From contig BNBP01000012.1 of NCBI GenBank assembly GCA_014656015.1, forward strand, positions 1-64,000: a DNA stretch of 64,000 nt. The letters run 5' to 3'. This document shows positions 18,942-28,723 of this stretch, one piece after another (the stretch's first letter is position 1; every line of letters begins with the position of its first letter). Both the position numbers and the translations under genes were made by a program. The notes below the pieces were generated by a model. The model did not search any database and was not told where the DNA came from. It was given only the letters and a program-made list of their open reading frames with translations. Source of the DNA: Streptomyces griseoaurantiacus (GTDB lineage Bacteria > Actinomycetota > Actinomycetes > Streptomycetales > Streptomycetaceae).

Positions 18942-19059
18942 CGTCGTCCCTGCCTCCCCATCCGATGCGCACTGTCCGACGCAGAAACCAATTGTGCCCA
19001 CAGTCCGTCGCAGTGCACGACACGCGGCGGCGGACGATGGTTGTGCGGTTACCCCGGCC

Positions 19060-21159
19060 TCAGCGCCCCAGGCGCCCGCGGACCATGCCGACCATCGAGT
19101 TGAGTTCCTCGATGCGCATCTTCCGCGCGGCGACGTAGAAGACACCGAGCAGCAGGGCGCCACCGCCGAGCAGGGCGGCGAACGAGCCGCCGACGCCCTG
19201 GCCCAGCGAGTGGCCGATCGCGTAGCAGGCCGCTCCGCTGAGCAGCGCCGCGGGCACCGAGGCGATGCCGAGACGTGCGTAGGTCCGCAGCACACGGGAG
19301 CCGTCGAGGTCGCCGCCGAGCCGCTTGCGCAGCCGGTTCCAGGCGACACCGACGCCGATCGCGTACGCGAGACCGTACGAGGCGGCCATACCGACCACGG
19401 CCCAGCGGGCCGGGAGTACGAAGTAGCAGATCGCCGAGGCGCCGGCGTTGACGGCGGCGACGATGACCGTGTTGTAGAAGGGCGTCCGGGTGTCCTCGTA
19501 GGCGTAGAAGGCACGGAGCACGACGTACTGCACGGAGTACGGAATGAGGCCCAGGCCGAACGCCATGAGCATGTAGCCCATGTTGGTCGCCGCGTCGGTG
19601 CCGGAGGTACCGAACATCAGCGTGCACATCGGGATGCCGAGGGCGAGGAAGCCGAAGGCGATGGGGACGATGGCGACGGCCGTGGTGCGCAGACCCTGCG
19701 AGATGTCGTCGCGGACGGCACCGCCGTCGTCCTCGGCCGCCGAGCGGGAGATCCGCGGCAGCAGCGCGGCCATCAGGGAGACGGTGATGATGGCCTGCGG
19801 GAGGCCCCAGATGAGCTGGGCGTTGGCGTAGGCGGCGAGACCCGTGCCCTTCGCGGGGGAGTGGTCCCCGGCGGAGGTGGAGAGCTGGGAGACGACCAGG
19901 GCGCCCGCCTGGTTGGCGAGGACGAAGAGGACGGTCCACTTGGCCAGCATCGCGGCCTTGCCCAGACCGTGGCCCTTCCAGTCGAACCGGAGCCGTAGCC
20001 GGAAGCCTGTCTCACGCAGGTAGGGGATCATCGCCAGCGCCTGGACGACGAGTCCGAGCAGGATTCCGACGCCGAGCAGGCGCTGCCCCTCCGGCGGGAT
20101 GTTCTCCACCGCCATGTGCGAGTGGGAGGCGGTGCCGTACACCCAGATGAACATGCCCAGGGTGACGATGATGACGATGTTGTTGAGGACCGGGGTCCAC
20201 ATCATCGCGCCGAACTTCCCGCGGGCGTTGAGGACCTGACCCATCACCACGTGGACGCCCATGAAGAAGATCGAGGGCAGGAAGTACCGGGTGAAGGTGA
20301 CCGCCACGTCGTTGGCGGCCGGGTCGGTGGCCACGGAGTTGGACAGCAGGCGGACCAGGAGGGGCGCGGCGAGCATCGCCAGGGCGGTGAGCAGCCCGAG
20401 GGCCACCATCACCAGCGTCAGCAGCCGGTTGGCGAAGGCCTCGCCGCCGTCCTCGTCGTCCTTCATCGCGCGTACCAGCTGAGGCACGAAAACCGAGTTC
20501 AGACCGCCGCCGACGGTCAGGATGTAGATCATCGTCGGCAGTTGGTAGGCGACCTGGAAGGAGTCGCCCAGCACGCCCAGACCCAGCGCCGACACGATCA
20601 GCGCCGACCGCACGAAGCCCGTCAGCCGGGACACCATCGTGCCCGCCGCCATCACCGCGCTGGACTTCAGCAGCCCGGAGGCGCGGCCGCCCTTCTTCGC
20701 CTGGGGTACCGGCTGCGTCTCCGCCGCGGGGGGCGGTGCCTGCACGGGGCCGGGAGCGGCGACGGGTGCCGTGACCGCGCCGAGGTCCATCGTGGGCGAG
20801 TCGGCCTGCTGCTGGTCCCGGAAGAGATGGGCGAAGGCGTCCCGCTGTTCCTCGTCGGCCCGGTCGGCGGAACCCCCCGCACCCACGAACTGCATGGTGC
20901 GGGTGTCCTCGCCGTGCGGCTGAGGCGGAGGCGGGTACGGAGACTGCTCCCCCGCCGCGGATGCCGGCGGCCGGGTCCAGGACCGCGGGTCGGGGGGCTG
21001 CTGCGCCTGGGGCTGCCCGCCGTAGGGCTGCTGACCGTAGGGCTCCTGGTCGTAGCCCTCGTGCGCGTACATGTCCGCACCGGGTCCGGGCGGTGGGCCC
21101 TCGGGGTGACCCGAGTTGCCCGCGGCCCGGCCGCGGTCACCGTCGTACGGCGCGTTCAT
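19060..21159 (-). CDS. murJ: Lipid II flippase MurJ (MviN)
   Basis: The 699-residue protein has a hydrophilic N-terminus of about 160 residues, rich in Gly, Pro, Gln and Tyr, then a 14-helix MOP-superfamily core starting SSAVMAAGTMVSRLTGFVRS. The core matches MurJ, which moves lipid II across the membrane for peptidoglycan synthesis. The charged loop residues typical of MurJ appear to be present. The next gene downstream is the pseudokinase, and upstream lies the DUF6049 gene, as in the mycobacterial Rv3909-Rv3910 order. Confidence 0.93.
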   Translation of the reverse strand: MNAPYDGDRGRAAGNSGHPEGPPPGPGADMYAHEGYDQEPYGQQPYGGQPQAQQPPDPRSWTRPPASAAGEQSPYPPPPQPHGEDTRTMQFVGAGGSADRADEEQRDAFAHLFRDQQQADSPTMDLGAVTAPVAAPGPVQAPPPAAETQPVPQAKKGGRASGLLKSSAVMAAGTMVSRLTGFVRSALIVSALGLGVLGDSFQVAYQLPTMIYILTVGGGLNSVFVPQLVRAMKDDEDGGEAFANRLLTLVMVALGLLTALAMLAAPLLVRLLSNSVATDPAANDVAVTFTRYFLPSIFFMGVHVVMGQVLNARGKFGAMMWTPVLNNIVIIVTLGMFIWVYGTASHSHMAVENIPPEGQRLLGVGILLGLVVQALAMIPYLRETGFRLRLRFDWKGHGLGKAAMLAKWTVLFVLANQAGALVVSQLSTSAGDHSPAKGTGLAAYANAQLIWGLPQAIITVSLMAALLPRISRSAAEDDGGAVRDDISQGLRTTAVAIVPIAFGFLALGIPMCTLMFGTSGTDAATNMGYMLMAFGLGLIPYSVQYVVLRAFYAYEDTRTPFYNTVIVAAVNAGASAICYFVLPARWAVVGMAASYGLAYAIGVGVAWNRLRKRLGGDLDGSRVLRTYARLGIASVPAALLSGAACYAIGHSLGQGVGGSFAALLGGGALLLGVFYVAARKMRIEELNSMVGMVRGRLGR

Positions 21160-21205
21160 GGTCTACCCCACCTCATCGTCCCCGGCCCACCGGCCACGAC
21201 ATCGC

Positions 21206-23719
21206 TCAACGGTCCACTCTCTCACCCGTGGCGGACGGGCCGGCGTTCCCGGAAGCGGTGTCCGGCGACCGCTCACTCGCGTGCTCCGGGCCCGTATCCG
21301 GTCCGGACTCCGCGGCCGGCTGCCCCGCATTGTGCCCCGAGGCCGCGGAGTCGCCTGGACCCTCCGTGCCCTCCGGGTCCTCGGGGTGTCCGCTCCCGCG
21401 TCCGTCCTCGGTGTCCGTCTGTGCGCTGTCGTGCGAGCTGCCTGTGGTGCTCTCAGTGTCTACGGTCCCGGAGCCGTCGTCGTTCAGATCCTCACCCGCG
21501 GAGTCGGCGCCGGCCTCCTCCGCCTGTCGGGCGGCGGCCCGCTTGCGCTGGGTGTACATGCGGAAACCGGCGAGCACCAGGAGCAGCACACCGCCGGCGA
21601 TGACGAGCAGCACCGTCGGCGTGACCTCGGTGACCTTCACGTCGAAGGTGACCGCGGGACCGTACGCCTGGCCGTCCTCGGTGTAGAGCTGCGCCACCAC
21701 CGCGGCCCGGCCGTTCGCCTTGGCGGAGGTGGTGAACTTCACCGACTGGCTGTGACCGGCGGCGACCGTGACGCGCTGCTCCTCGAAGGCGCCCTCGCCG
21801 ATCCGCATACGGGTCGGGTTGGCCGAGGTCAGCCGCAGCACCAGGTGGTCGACCCCCTGGAGCAGGCGGTTCTGCACGGTGACCGGGATCGTGGCGCTGC
21901 GCCCGGAGAGGCTGGCGTCGGACTTCTCGATCAGCCGCACCTGCTGGACCAGCACCCCGAGCGAGGCGGCCACTCCGTCACGGAAGCCGGCGGCCTGCCC
22001 GCTCCTGCCGCGCCAGGAGGTCGAGGCGCCCCGGTCCAGGGCGCGGCCGAAGGGAGTCGCCACCCGTTCCGGGAAGGTGAGGATCGCCGTGAACTTGTTC
22101 AGCCGGCTCTGCGTGCTCTCGACGTCCTCGAACGCCGACTTCGGCAGTTCCTTCCTGCGCAGGGAGGAGGGGTACGCCGAGGCGGACGGGACACGGGTGC
22201 TGGCGGCCGGGTCGGCCTTGGCGTCGGCGGCGTCGGAGAGGTCCTGCGCCTGCGACCAGGTGCTCTGCTGGAGCGCGGCCAGGGCCTGGGCCATCGTCTC
22301 CGCCTGGCTCGCCGTGGGCATGCGCTGGGGCGCGACGACGATGCTGCGCTGCTTGCCGGGGTCCTGCAGGCCGATCATCAGGCTCTGTGCCAGGAACTGC
22401 TGCACGGCGAGGCTGGAGTTCTCGGCGTGGGACATGTCCCTCTGGAAGGCGGTGGAGAGCGCGGCGTCCGTGACGACCGCCGTGGTGCCGCCTCCGATGG
22501 GACGGGCGGCGCCGGGGGTGTAGGTGAGCCCCTCGCTCTCCCGGAAGGTGTCGCTGCGGGCGATCACCTTGTCGGCGCCCGCGGAGGTGGCGACCCTGAC
22601 GATCGACGGGTCGAGCGCGCCCTCCACGGGCCAGGCGAAGTCCGTGTCGGGGGTGACGTGGAGGACGGTCTCCACGGTGCTGGCCGCCACGTCCGTGGCG
22701 TCCTTGAGGTGGCTGAGGGTGCCGGCCACATTCTTGCCGTTGTGGGCGAGAGAGGCCAGGTCGGGATCGGCGAAGGGGAGGGCGACGACCTCCTTGTCCT
22801 GGACCGCTTCACCCAGCGCCGCCAGCCACTGCTTGGCGGTGCTCTGCCCGCGACCGGCGGTGGGCGTGCCGTCGGCGCCCTCGACCTGGTAGCCGTCGGT
22901 CATCGCGTCGATGGAGGCCAGCAGGTCGGGGTCGATCACCCAGGTGACGTCGAGGTCCTTGCCGAGGGAGACCATCCGGGCGAGCCGGCCGCCGGGGGAG
23001 ATCTCCTTGAGCAGGTCGTCCTCGCGGAAGACGGGGGTCTGCTGCTCGTTGGAGGCGGTCTCGGCGGTGAGGTGCACGGAGGAGATGAGCGGCCACAGGT
23101 ACGTGGTCTTCGTCTTGGTGTCGGCCTCGTCGGGCTGCCACGGCAGGAAGGTCCGCTCGATGCCCAGCACCTGCTCATAAGGCGCGGCGGCGGTCCGGCC
23201 GGAGAGGGAGACGCCGAGCTGGTAGACGCCGTCGGCCCCGAGATGCAGCTTGGAGACGGGGAGGGAGAGCGTGAAGTGCTGCGCGACCCCGGGACTGAGC
23301 TTGTCGAACTCCTCCTCGTAGGAGCCGGTGACTTCCATGCCGTCCGTACCCGGCTGGTAGCCCGTGGTCCTGGCGGCCGTCTCGATCGCCGTGCGGCTGC
23401 TCATGGAGGCGCCTACACGCAGCCCCACGCGGGCGTCCGTGACCGGCTGCTTGCCGTTGTTGACGAGGGTCCCGGAGACGGTGAGGGTGTCGCCCTCGGT
23501 GGGCGCGGAAGGGGCGAGGGCGTCCAGCGAGACGTCCACCGTGCGGGAACCGCTCGCCTGCGCCGGGGAGGCCTTCTGGACGGCCTGTGCGGTCCCCTGG
23601 GCCGGCAGCAGGCACGCACCGGCCAGCAGGGGCGCCCCGGTGACCAGCGCCAGGACACGCCGCAGACGGCGGCGGGCAGGTGAGGGAGCTGTCCCCGGGA
23701 AGTCTGCCGCCTCGGCCAC
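21206..23719 (-). CDS. DUF6049 family secreted/membrane protein
   Basis: The 837-residue product starts at GTG 23719. It has an N-terminal signal sequence (RRRLRRVLALVTGAPLLAGA), a long extracytoplasmic region, one C-terminal membrane helix at about 705-728 (VLLVIAGGVLLLVLAG) and an acidic, Ser/Gly-rich cytoplasmic tail. It lies 46 bp upstream of murJ, in the same place as Rv3909 relative to mviN. The function is unknown; the conserved pairing suggests cell-wall assembly. Confidence 0.85.
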   Translation of the reverse strand: MAEAADFPGTAPSPARRRLRRVLALVTGAPLLAGACLLPAQGTAQAVQKASPAQASGSRTVDVSLDALAPSAPTEGDTLTVSGTLVNNGKQPVTDARVGLRVGASMSSRTAIETAARTTGYQPGTDGMEVTGSYEEEFDKLSPGVAQHFTLSLPVSKLHLGADGVYQLGVSLSGRTAAAPYEQVLGIERTFLPWQPDEADTKTKTTYLWPLISSVHLTAETASNEQQTPVFREDDLLKEISPGGRLARMVSLGKDLDVTWVIDPDLLASIDAMTDGYQVEGADGTPTAGRGQSTAKQWLAALGEAVQDKEVVALPFADPDLASLAHNGKNVAGTLSHLKDATDVAASTVETVLHVTPDTDFAWPVEGALDPSIVRVATSAGADKVIARSDTFRESEGLTYTPGAARPIGGGTTAVVTDAALSTAFQRDMSHAENSSLAVQQFLAQSLMIGLQDPGKQRSIVVAPQRMPTASQAETMAQALAALQQSTWSQAQDLSDAADAKADPAASTRVPSASAYPSSLRRKELPKSAFEDVESTQSRLNKFTAILTFPERVATPFGRALDRGASTSWRGRSGQAAGFRDGVAASLGVLVQQVRLIEKSDASLSGRSATIPVTVQNRLLQGVDHLVLRLTSANPTRMRIGEGAFEEQRVTVAAGHSQSVKFTTSAKANGRAAVVAQLYTEDGQAYGPAVTFDVKVTEVTPTVLLVIAGGVLLLVLAGFRMYTQRKRAAARQAEEAGADSAGEDLNDDGSGTVDTESTTGSSHDSAQTDTEDGRGSGHPEDPEGTEGPGDSAASGHNAGQPAAESGPDTGPEHASERSPDTASGNAGPSATGERVDR

Positions 23720-23962
23720 GCGCTCGCCCGTCCCTCGTCATCGTCAGTGGTCGTCGGATTGTGCGTCCACGCATGGTAACGATGCTCGCGGGAGGGAAGT
23801 GCCGCGGACCGGTGGGCAAGATCGATCGGAAGCGGTCCCCCGCACCGCATGTGCGGGTATGCGAGGGCTTCCCGTGAAGTGCGGGCTGTGCCTGGTTCAT
23901 GCGTTCTGTGCGGGTTGTGCGGAGGAGCAGTGGAGAGGCGGGGACACGTACTCTTTGCTGTT

Positions 23963-25429
23963 GTGCCGAACGCCAACACAGACAATCCCAGCGCCCTGAG
24001 CCAGGTGCAGCACCGCGCGGTCAGTGAACTGCTGCGGGTCTCCCCTGCCGCCGACGACCTCGCCCGTCGATTCCAGGAGGCGGGGTTCTCCCTGGCCCTC
24101 GTCGGCGGCTCGGTACGGGACGCCCTGCTGGGCCGGCTCGGCAACGACCTGGACTTCACGACCGATGCCCGTCCCGAGGACGTACTGCGGATCGTGCGCC
24201 CCTGGGCGGACGCGGTGTGGGACGTCGGGATCGCCTTCGGGACGGTCGGCGTGCAGAAGGATGCCCGGGTCGGGGACACCGTGCAGCGCTTCCAGATCGA
24301 GGTGACCACCTACCGCTCGGAGGCCTACGACCGGACCTCACGCAAGCCGGAGGTGTCCTACGGCGACTCCATCGAGGAGGACCTCGTCCGGCGTGACTTC
24401 ACGGTCAACGCGATGGCGGTCGCACTCCCCGAGAAGGAGTTCATCGACCCGCACCACGGCCTCGACGATCTGGCCGCCCGGGTGCTGCGCACGCCCGGCA
24501 CCCCTGAGGAGTCGTTCTCCGACGATCCGCTGCGGATGATGCGCGCGGCGCGCTTCGCCGCGCAGCTCGACTTCGAGGTGGCCCCGGAGGTCGTGGCGGC
24601 CATGAAGGAGATGGCCGGACGGATCGAGATCGTCTCGGCCGAGCGGGTCCGGGACGAGCTGAACAAGCTGCTCCTCTCCGCACATCCGCGCAAGGGACTC
24701 ACTCTCCTCGTCGAGACCGGCCTCGCCCAGTACGTGCTGCCCGAGCTTCCGGCGCTGCGGCTGGAGCGGGACGAACACCACCGGCACAAGGACGTCTACG
24801 ACCACACGCTGATCGTGCTGGAGCAGGCGATCGCGCTGGAGGAGGACGGCCCTGATCTGACGCTGCGGCTCGCGGCGCTGCTGCACGACATCGGGAAGCC
24901 GAGGACGCGCCGGTTCGAGCAGGACGGCCGGGTCTCCTTCCACCACCACGAGGTGGTGGGCGCGAAGATGACCAAGAAGCGCATGACGGCGCTCAAGTAC
25001 TCCAACGAATTGGTGAAGGACGTCTCCCGACTCGTGGAGCTGCACCTCCGCTTCCACGGTTACGGCACTGGTGAGTGGACGGACTCGGCGGTCCGGCGGT
25101 ACGTCCGGGATGCCGGCCCGCTGCTGGAGCGCCTGCACAAGCTGACCCGCTCTGACTGCACGACCCGGAACAAGCGGAAGGCGACCGCGCTCTCGCGTGC
25201 CTACGACGGCTTGGAGGCACGCATCGCGCAGCTCCAGGAGCAGGAGCAGCTGGACTCGATCCGTCCCGACCTCGACGGCAACCAGATCATGGGGATTCTC
25301 GGTGTCCGACCGGGGCCCGTCGTCGGCAAGGCCTACCAGCACCTGCTGGAGCTGCGCCTCGAGAACGGTCCGATGGAACACGACGAGGCGGTGGCCGCGC
25401 TCAAGGAGTGGTGGAGCGCGCAGAACTGA
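23963..25429 (+). CDS. pcnA: CCA tRNA nucleotidyltransferase / poly(A) polymerase family
   Basis: The 488-residue product starts at GTG 23963. The nucleotidyltransferase head carries LVGGSVRDALLGRLGNDLDFTT, with the catalytic DxD-type Asp-Leu-Asp near residues 66-68, then the RRDFTVNAMA and DPLRMMRAARFAAQL motifs. An HD-like segment (LLHDIGKP) follows near 305-312. Actinobacterial members are annotated both as cca and pcnA; I infer CCA addition to tRNA. It is divergent from the DUF6049 gene, matching mycobacterial Rv3907c. Confidence 0.92.
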   Translation: MPNANTDNPSALSQVQHRAVSELLRVSPAADDLARRFQEAGFSLALVGGSVRDALLGRLGNDLDFTTDARPEDVLRIVRPWADAVWDVGIAFGTVGVQKDARVGDTVQRFQIEVTTYRSEAYDRTSRKPEVSYGDSIEEDLVRRDFTVNAMAVALPEKEFIDPHHGLDDLAARVLRTPGTPEESFSDDPLRMMRAARFAAQLDFEVAPEVVAAMKEMAGRIEIVSAERVRDELNKLLLSAHPRKGLTLLVETGLAQYVLPELPALRLERDEHHRHKDVYDHTLIVLEQAIALEEDGPDLTLRLAALLHDIGKPRTRRFEQDGRVSFHHHEVVGAKMTKKRMTALKYSNELVKDVSRLVELHLRFHGYGTGEWTDSAVRRYVRDAGPLLERLHKLTRSDCTTRNKRKATALSRAYDGLEARIAQLQEQEQLDSIRPDLDGNQIMGILGVRPGPVVGKAYQHLLELRLENGPMEHDEAVAALKEWWSAQN

Positions 25430-25441
25430 AGCCGGCGACAA

Positions 25442-25481
25442 GAGGGCGGGTCATGTTTCACGTGAAACATGACCCGCCCTC
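25442..25481. terminator. 40-bp perfect palindrome with parS core (convergent terminator)
   Basis: Perfect 20-bp arms centred at 25461/25462 lie 12 bp after the pcnA stop, between converging genes. The position and stem strength fit a bidirectional terminator; the core is parS. Confidence 0.85.
25455..25468. other. parS: parS site 6
   Basis: Perfect GTTTCACGTGAAAC at the centre of the 40-bp palindrome. Confidence 0.93.
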
Positions 25482-25496
25482 CTCGTACAGCCACAC

Positions 25497-25538
25497 GACG
25501 GAGGGGCGATGTTTCACGTGAAACATCGCCCCTCCGTC
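25497..25538. terminator. 42-bp perfect palindrome with parS core (convergent terminator)
   Basis: Perfect 21-bp arms centred at 25517/25518 lie 30 bp beyond the 25568-26104 gene on the minus strand. The arm sequences differ from those of the neighbouring palindrome, so it is not a simple copy. Confidence 0.85.
25511..25524. other. parS: parS site 7
   Basis: Perfect GTTTCACGTGAAAC at the centre of the 42-bp palindrome, 56 bp from site 6. Confidence 0.93.
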
Positions 25539-25567
25539 CTACCGGCCGACGTTGACCGGCTTCCGCG

Positions 25568-26104
25568 TCAGCTGGTCTCCTTCAGACACAGCACCACGTC
25601 GTGGCCGTTGCCGTACTGGATGTAGGAGATCGTCGCGTCCTTGACGTCCTCGCACTTGCTGCTGTCCTTGGACCCGCCGAACTTCTCGACCACCTCGTAC
25701 TGGGCCTTGTCCGAGGAGCAGTCGACCTCCTGGAGGTCGGGGCTGGTCTGGGTGCCGTCGTTGTGCATGCAGTTGCCCACCGACGTCGTCTCGGCGTCGT
25801 CGCGCCCGAAGAGCCAGCCAAGTCCCCAGCCGGCCCCGAACTTCAGGCCGATGATGAGCACGGCCACGACGACGCCGCCTATGATCTTCAGCGCCTTCTT
25901 GCCACCCCGGCCGGTCGGCGGCGTGGGTGCGGGCGGCACGGGGCCGCCCTGCTGCGGGAACGGCGCGTAGGGTCCCTGCGGCGGAACGCCCGGCTGCCCG
26001 GGCTGCTGCGGAGGAACTCCCGGCTGTCCGGCCGGCTGCCCCGTGGGAGCGGTGGGCGTCTGGGCGTAAGGGTTCTGGCCCTGGGGCGGCGGCGGAACGG
26101 TCAC
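25568..26104 (-). CDS. LppU-like small secreted or membrane protein
   Basis: From GTG 26104 the product has 178 residues: a Pro/Gln/Gly-rich cytoplasmic N-terminus (about 1-65), a membrane helix near 70-95 (ALKIIGGVVVAVLIIGLKFG) and an extracytoplasmic domain with four cysteines (GNCMHND, VDCSS, KCED, VLCLKE) likely to form disulphides. The pattern matches the LppU/SCO3897 group of streptomycetes as I recall it. No function is known. It converges with pcnA across two parS hairpins. Confidence 0.75.
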   Translation of the reverse strand: MTVPPPPQGQNPYAQTPTAPTGQPAGQPGVPPQQPGQPGVPPQGPYAPFPQQGGPVPPAPTPPTGRGGKKALKIIGGVVVAVLIIGLKFGAGWGLGWLFGRDDAETTSVGNCMHNDGTQTSPDLQEVDCSSDKAQYEVVEKFGGSKDSSKCEDVKDATISYIQYGNGHDVVLCLKETS

Positions 26105-26258
26105 TTGGGGGTCCCCCTTGATGAAGAAACCACGCGCGAAGGCGCTCCGTGGCGGAACCTGCCATGCGCATGGCGCGAAATAAGACGTCCGTAAGCTATC
26201 CGGCCCCACTGACAACTGCGAAGTCGGGAAGGGGACTGTGGCTTTGATGTGACACTTA

Positions 26259-27518
26259 CTAAGGGGTGAAACGGGCCATAATGGCAGCAACCACTCCGTA
26301 GACCAGTGCCACCAGCACCACGAGCGAGGCCGAGCGGCCGTCGGAGGGCAGCATCACCGCGGCCAGTGCGGCCGCGCCGACGAAGGCGACGTTGAACAGC
26401 ACGTCGTAGACCGAGAAGATCCGGCCGCGGAAGCGGTCGTCGACGGAGGACTGCACGATCGTGTCCGTCGCGATCTTCGCCCCCTGGGTGGTCAGCCCGA
26501 GGACGAACGCCGCCACCAGCATCGGAGCGGTGGCGAAGGGCAGACCGAGCGCGGGCTCCAGGACCGCCGCCCCGGCAGCGCAGGCGACGATCCAGCGCCC
26601 GGGTCCCAGTCGGCCGGCCGTCCACGGGGTGAGCACGGCCGCGGCGAAGAACCCCGCGCCCGACGCTCCCAGGGCCAGGCCGAGCAGAGTCAGCCCTTCG
26701 TCGGTGTCGTCGGCGAGCGCGTACCGGCAGAGCATCAGCACCATGACCGTCAGCGCCCCGTAGCAGAACCGCATGAGTGTCATCGCGGTCAGCGCCCGGG
26801 CGGCGGGTCTGCGCTCGGGCTCCAGGAGATGGCGTACGCCCAGGGCGAGACCCCGTGCGGTGCCGCCGAGCGCCTGGCGGAGCCGGGGGTGTACCGCCGC
26901 ACCGTCGGGACCGAGGAGCGTCGGAGCGATGCGCAGGGACACCAGGGCGGCGCCCAGGTAGAGGAGGGCGCCCAGCAGTATGACGGCGACGTCGGAGTCG
27001 GAGACGGCGAGGCGCAGTACGAAGGCGAGGCCTCCGCCCGCGGTCGCGGCGAGCGTGCCGGCGGTCGGGGAGAGTGAGTTGGCCAGCACGAGGCGTTCGG
27101 CGTCGACGACGCGGGGCAGTGCCGCGGACAGGCCCGCGAGGACGAAGCGGTTGACCGCGGTGACACACAGCGCGGAGGCGTAGAAGAGCCAGTCGGGCAC
27201 CCCGCTCACCATCAGTACCGCCGTCCCGCAGGCGAGCAGGGCCCGCAGCAGATTGCCGTACAGGAAGACCTGGCGGCGTCGCCAGCGGTCGAGCAGGACG
27301 CCGGCGAAGGGGCCGACGAGGGAGTAGGGCAGCAGGAGCACGGCCATCGCGGCGGCGATCGCGGCGGCGGAGGTCTGCTTCTCCGGTGAGAAGACGACGT
27401 AGGTGGCGAGCGCGACCTGGTAGACGCCGTCGGCGCCCTGGGAGAGCAGCCGCACCGCGAGCAGGCGTCGGAAGTCCCCGAGACGCAGCAGGACGCGCAG
27501 GTCGGGGAGGACGGGCAT
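26259..27518 (-). CDS. MFS transporter (12-helix type)
   Basis: ATG 27518 has GAGG 11 nt upstream and gives 419 residues; a GTG at 27533 would add five. About 12 hydrophobic helices are visible, with the MFS loop LLDRWRRRQVFLYGNLLRA between helices 2 and 3 (residues ~60-80). The C-terminal half has a second repeat. The substrate cannot be read from sequence. It lies downstream of the ino1 terminator on the same strand. Confidence 0.8.
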   Translation of the reverse strand: MPVLPDLRVLLRLGDFRRLLAVRLLSQGADGVYQVALATYVVFSPEKQTSAAAIAAAMAVLLLPYSLVGPFAGVLLDRWRRRQVFLYGNLLRALLACGTAVLMVSGVPDWLFYASALCVTAVNRFVLAGLSAALPRVVDAERLVLANSLSPTAGTLAATAGGGLAFVLRLAVSDSDVAVILLGALLYLGAALVSLRIAPTLLGPDGAAVHPRLRQALGGTARGLALGVRHLLEPERRPAARALTAMTLMRFCYGALTVMVLMLCRYALADDTDEGLTLLGLALGASGAGFFAAAVLTPWTAGRLGPGRWIVACAAGAAVLEPALGLPFATAPMLVAAFVLGLTTQGAKIATDTIVQSSVDDRFRGRIFSVYDVLFNVAFVGAAALAAVMLPSDGRSASLVVLVALVYGVVAAIMARFTP

Positions 27519-27540
27519 GGGGGACAGCCTCACATACGGG

Positions 27541-27573
27541 GAAGGTCCCCGGGACGGTGCCCCGGGGACCTTC
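27541..27573 (-). terminator. Hairpin terminator after ino1
   Basis: A perfect 13-bp stem (27541-27553 against 27561-27573) with a 7-nt loop lies 24 bp past the ino1 stop on the minus strand and just before the MFS start. Confidence 0.85.
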
Positions 27574-27596
27574 GGCGACGCGTGTGGGCGTGAGCC

Positions 27597-28679
27597 TCAG
27601 CGCTCGACCTCGCCAGAGATGAACTTCTCCACGTTCTCCCGGGCCTGGTCGTCGAAGTACTGGACCGGCGGGGACTTCATGAAGTACGAGGAGGCCGAAA
27701 GGATCGGGCCACCGATGCCGCGGTCCTTGGCGATCTTCGCGGCGCGCAGGGCGTCGATGATGACACCCGCGGAGTTCGGGGAGTCCCAGACCTCGAGCTT
27801 GTACTCCAGGCTCAGCGGAACGTCACCGAAGGCGCGGCCCTCGAGGCGCACGTAGGCCCACTTGCGGTCGTCGAGCCACTGGACGTAGTCCGAGGGGCCG
27901 ATGTGGACGTTCTTCGCACCCAGGTCCCGGTCGGGGATCTGGGAGGTGACGGCCTGGGTCTTGGAGATCTTCTTCGACTCCAGGCGCTCACGCTCGAGCA
28001 TGTTCTTGAAGTCCATGTTGCCGCCGACGTTCAGCTGCATCGTGCGGTCCAGGACGACGCCCCGGTCCTCGAACAGCTTCGCCATGACGCGGTGCGTGAT
28101 GGTGGCGCCGACCTGCGACTTGATGTCGTCACCGACGATCGGGACGCCCGCCTCGGTGAACTTGTCCGCCCACTCCTTGGTGCCGGCGATGAAGACCGGG
28201 AGGGCGTTGACGAAGGCGACCTTGGCGTCGATGGCGCACTGGGCGTAGAACTTCGCCGCGTCCTCGGAACCCACGGGCAGGTAGCAGACCAGGACGTCGA
28301 CCTGCTTGTCCTTGAGGATCTGGACGATGTCGACCGGGGCCTCGGTGGACTCCTCGATGGTCTCGCGGTAGTACTTGCCGAGGCCGTCGAGGGTGTGTCC
28401 GCGCTGGACCGTCACACCGGAGTTGGGGACGTCGCAGATCTTGATGGTGTTGTTCTCCGAGGCGCCGATGGCGTCCGCCAGGTCGAGGCCGACCTTCTTG
28501 GCGTCCACGTCGAACGCGGCGACGAACTCGACGTCGCGGACGTGGTAGTCGCCGAACTGGACGTGCATCAGCCCAGGCACCTTGGACGCCGCGTCGGCGT
28601 CCTTGTAGTACTCGACGCCCTGCACCAGCGATGCGGCGCAGTTGCCCACGCCGACGATGGCTACGCGAACCGAACCCAT
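27597..28679 (-). CDS. ino1: myo-Inositol-1-phosphate synthase
   Basis: This enzyme converts glucose 6-phosphate to inositol 1-phosphate, the entry to phosphatidylinositol lipids and mycothiol in actinobacteria. ATG 28679 has GGGAG upstream and gives 360 residues, like the mycobacterial enzyme. The NAD site is [14 protein letters not shown] at 6-19; conserved stretches include [16 protein letters not shown] and [13 protein letters not shown]. It lies 44 bp after padR on the same strand and is probably co-transcribed with it. Confidence 0.95.
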   Translation of the reverse strand: MGSVRVAIVGVGNCAASLVQGVEYYKDADAASKVPGLMHVQFGDYHVRDVEFVAAFDVDAKKVGLDLADAIGASENNTIKICDVPNSGVTVQRGHTLDGLGKYYRETIEESTEAPVDIVQILKDKQVDVLVCYLPVGSEDAAKFYAQCAIDAKVAFVNALPVFIAGTKEWADKFTEAGVPIVGDDIKSQVGATITHRVMAKLFEDRGVVLDRTMQLNVGGNMDFKNMLERERLESKKISKTQAVTSQIPDRDLGAKNVHIGPSDYVQWLDDRKWAYVRLEGRAFGDVPLSLEYKLEVWDSPNSAGVIIDALRAAKIAKDRGIGGPILSASSYFMKSPPVQYFDDQARENVEKFISGEVER

Positions 28680-28723
28680 TCCGGTTGCTCCCTGTGTGTA
28701 TTCGGTGAATCCCCGGTCGGGGC

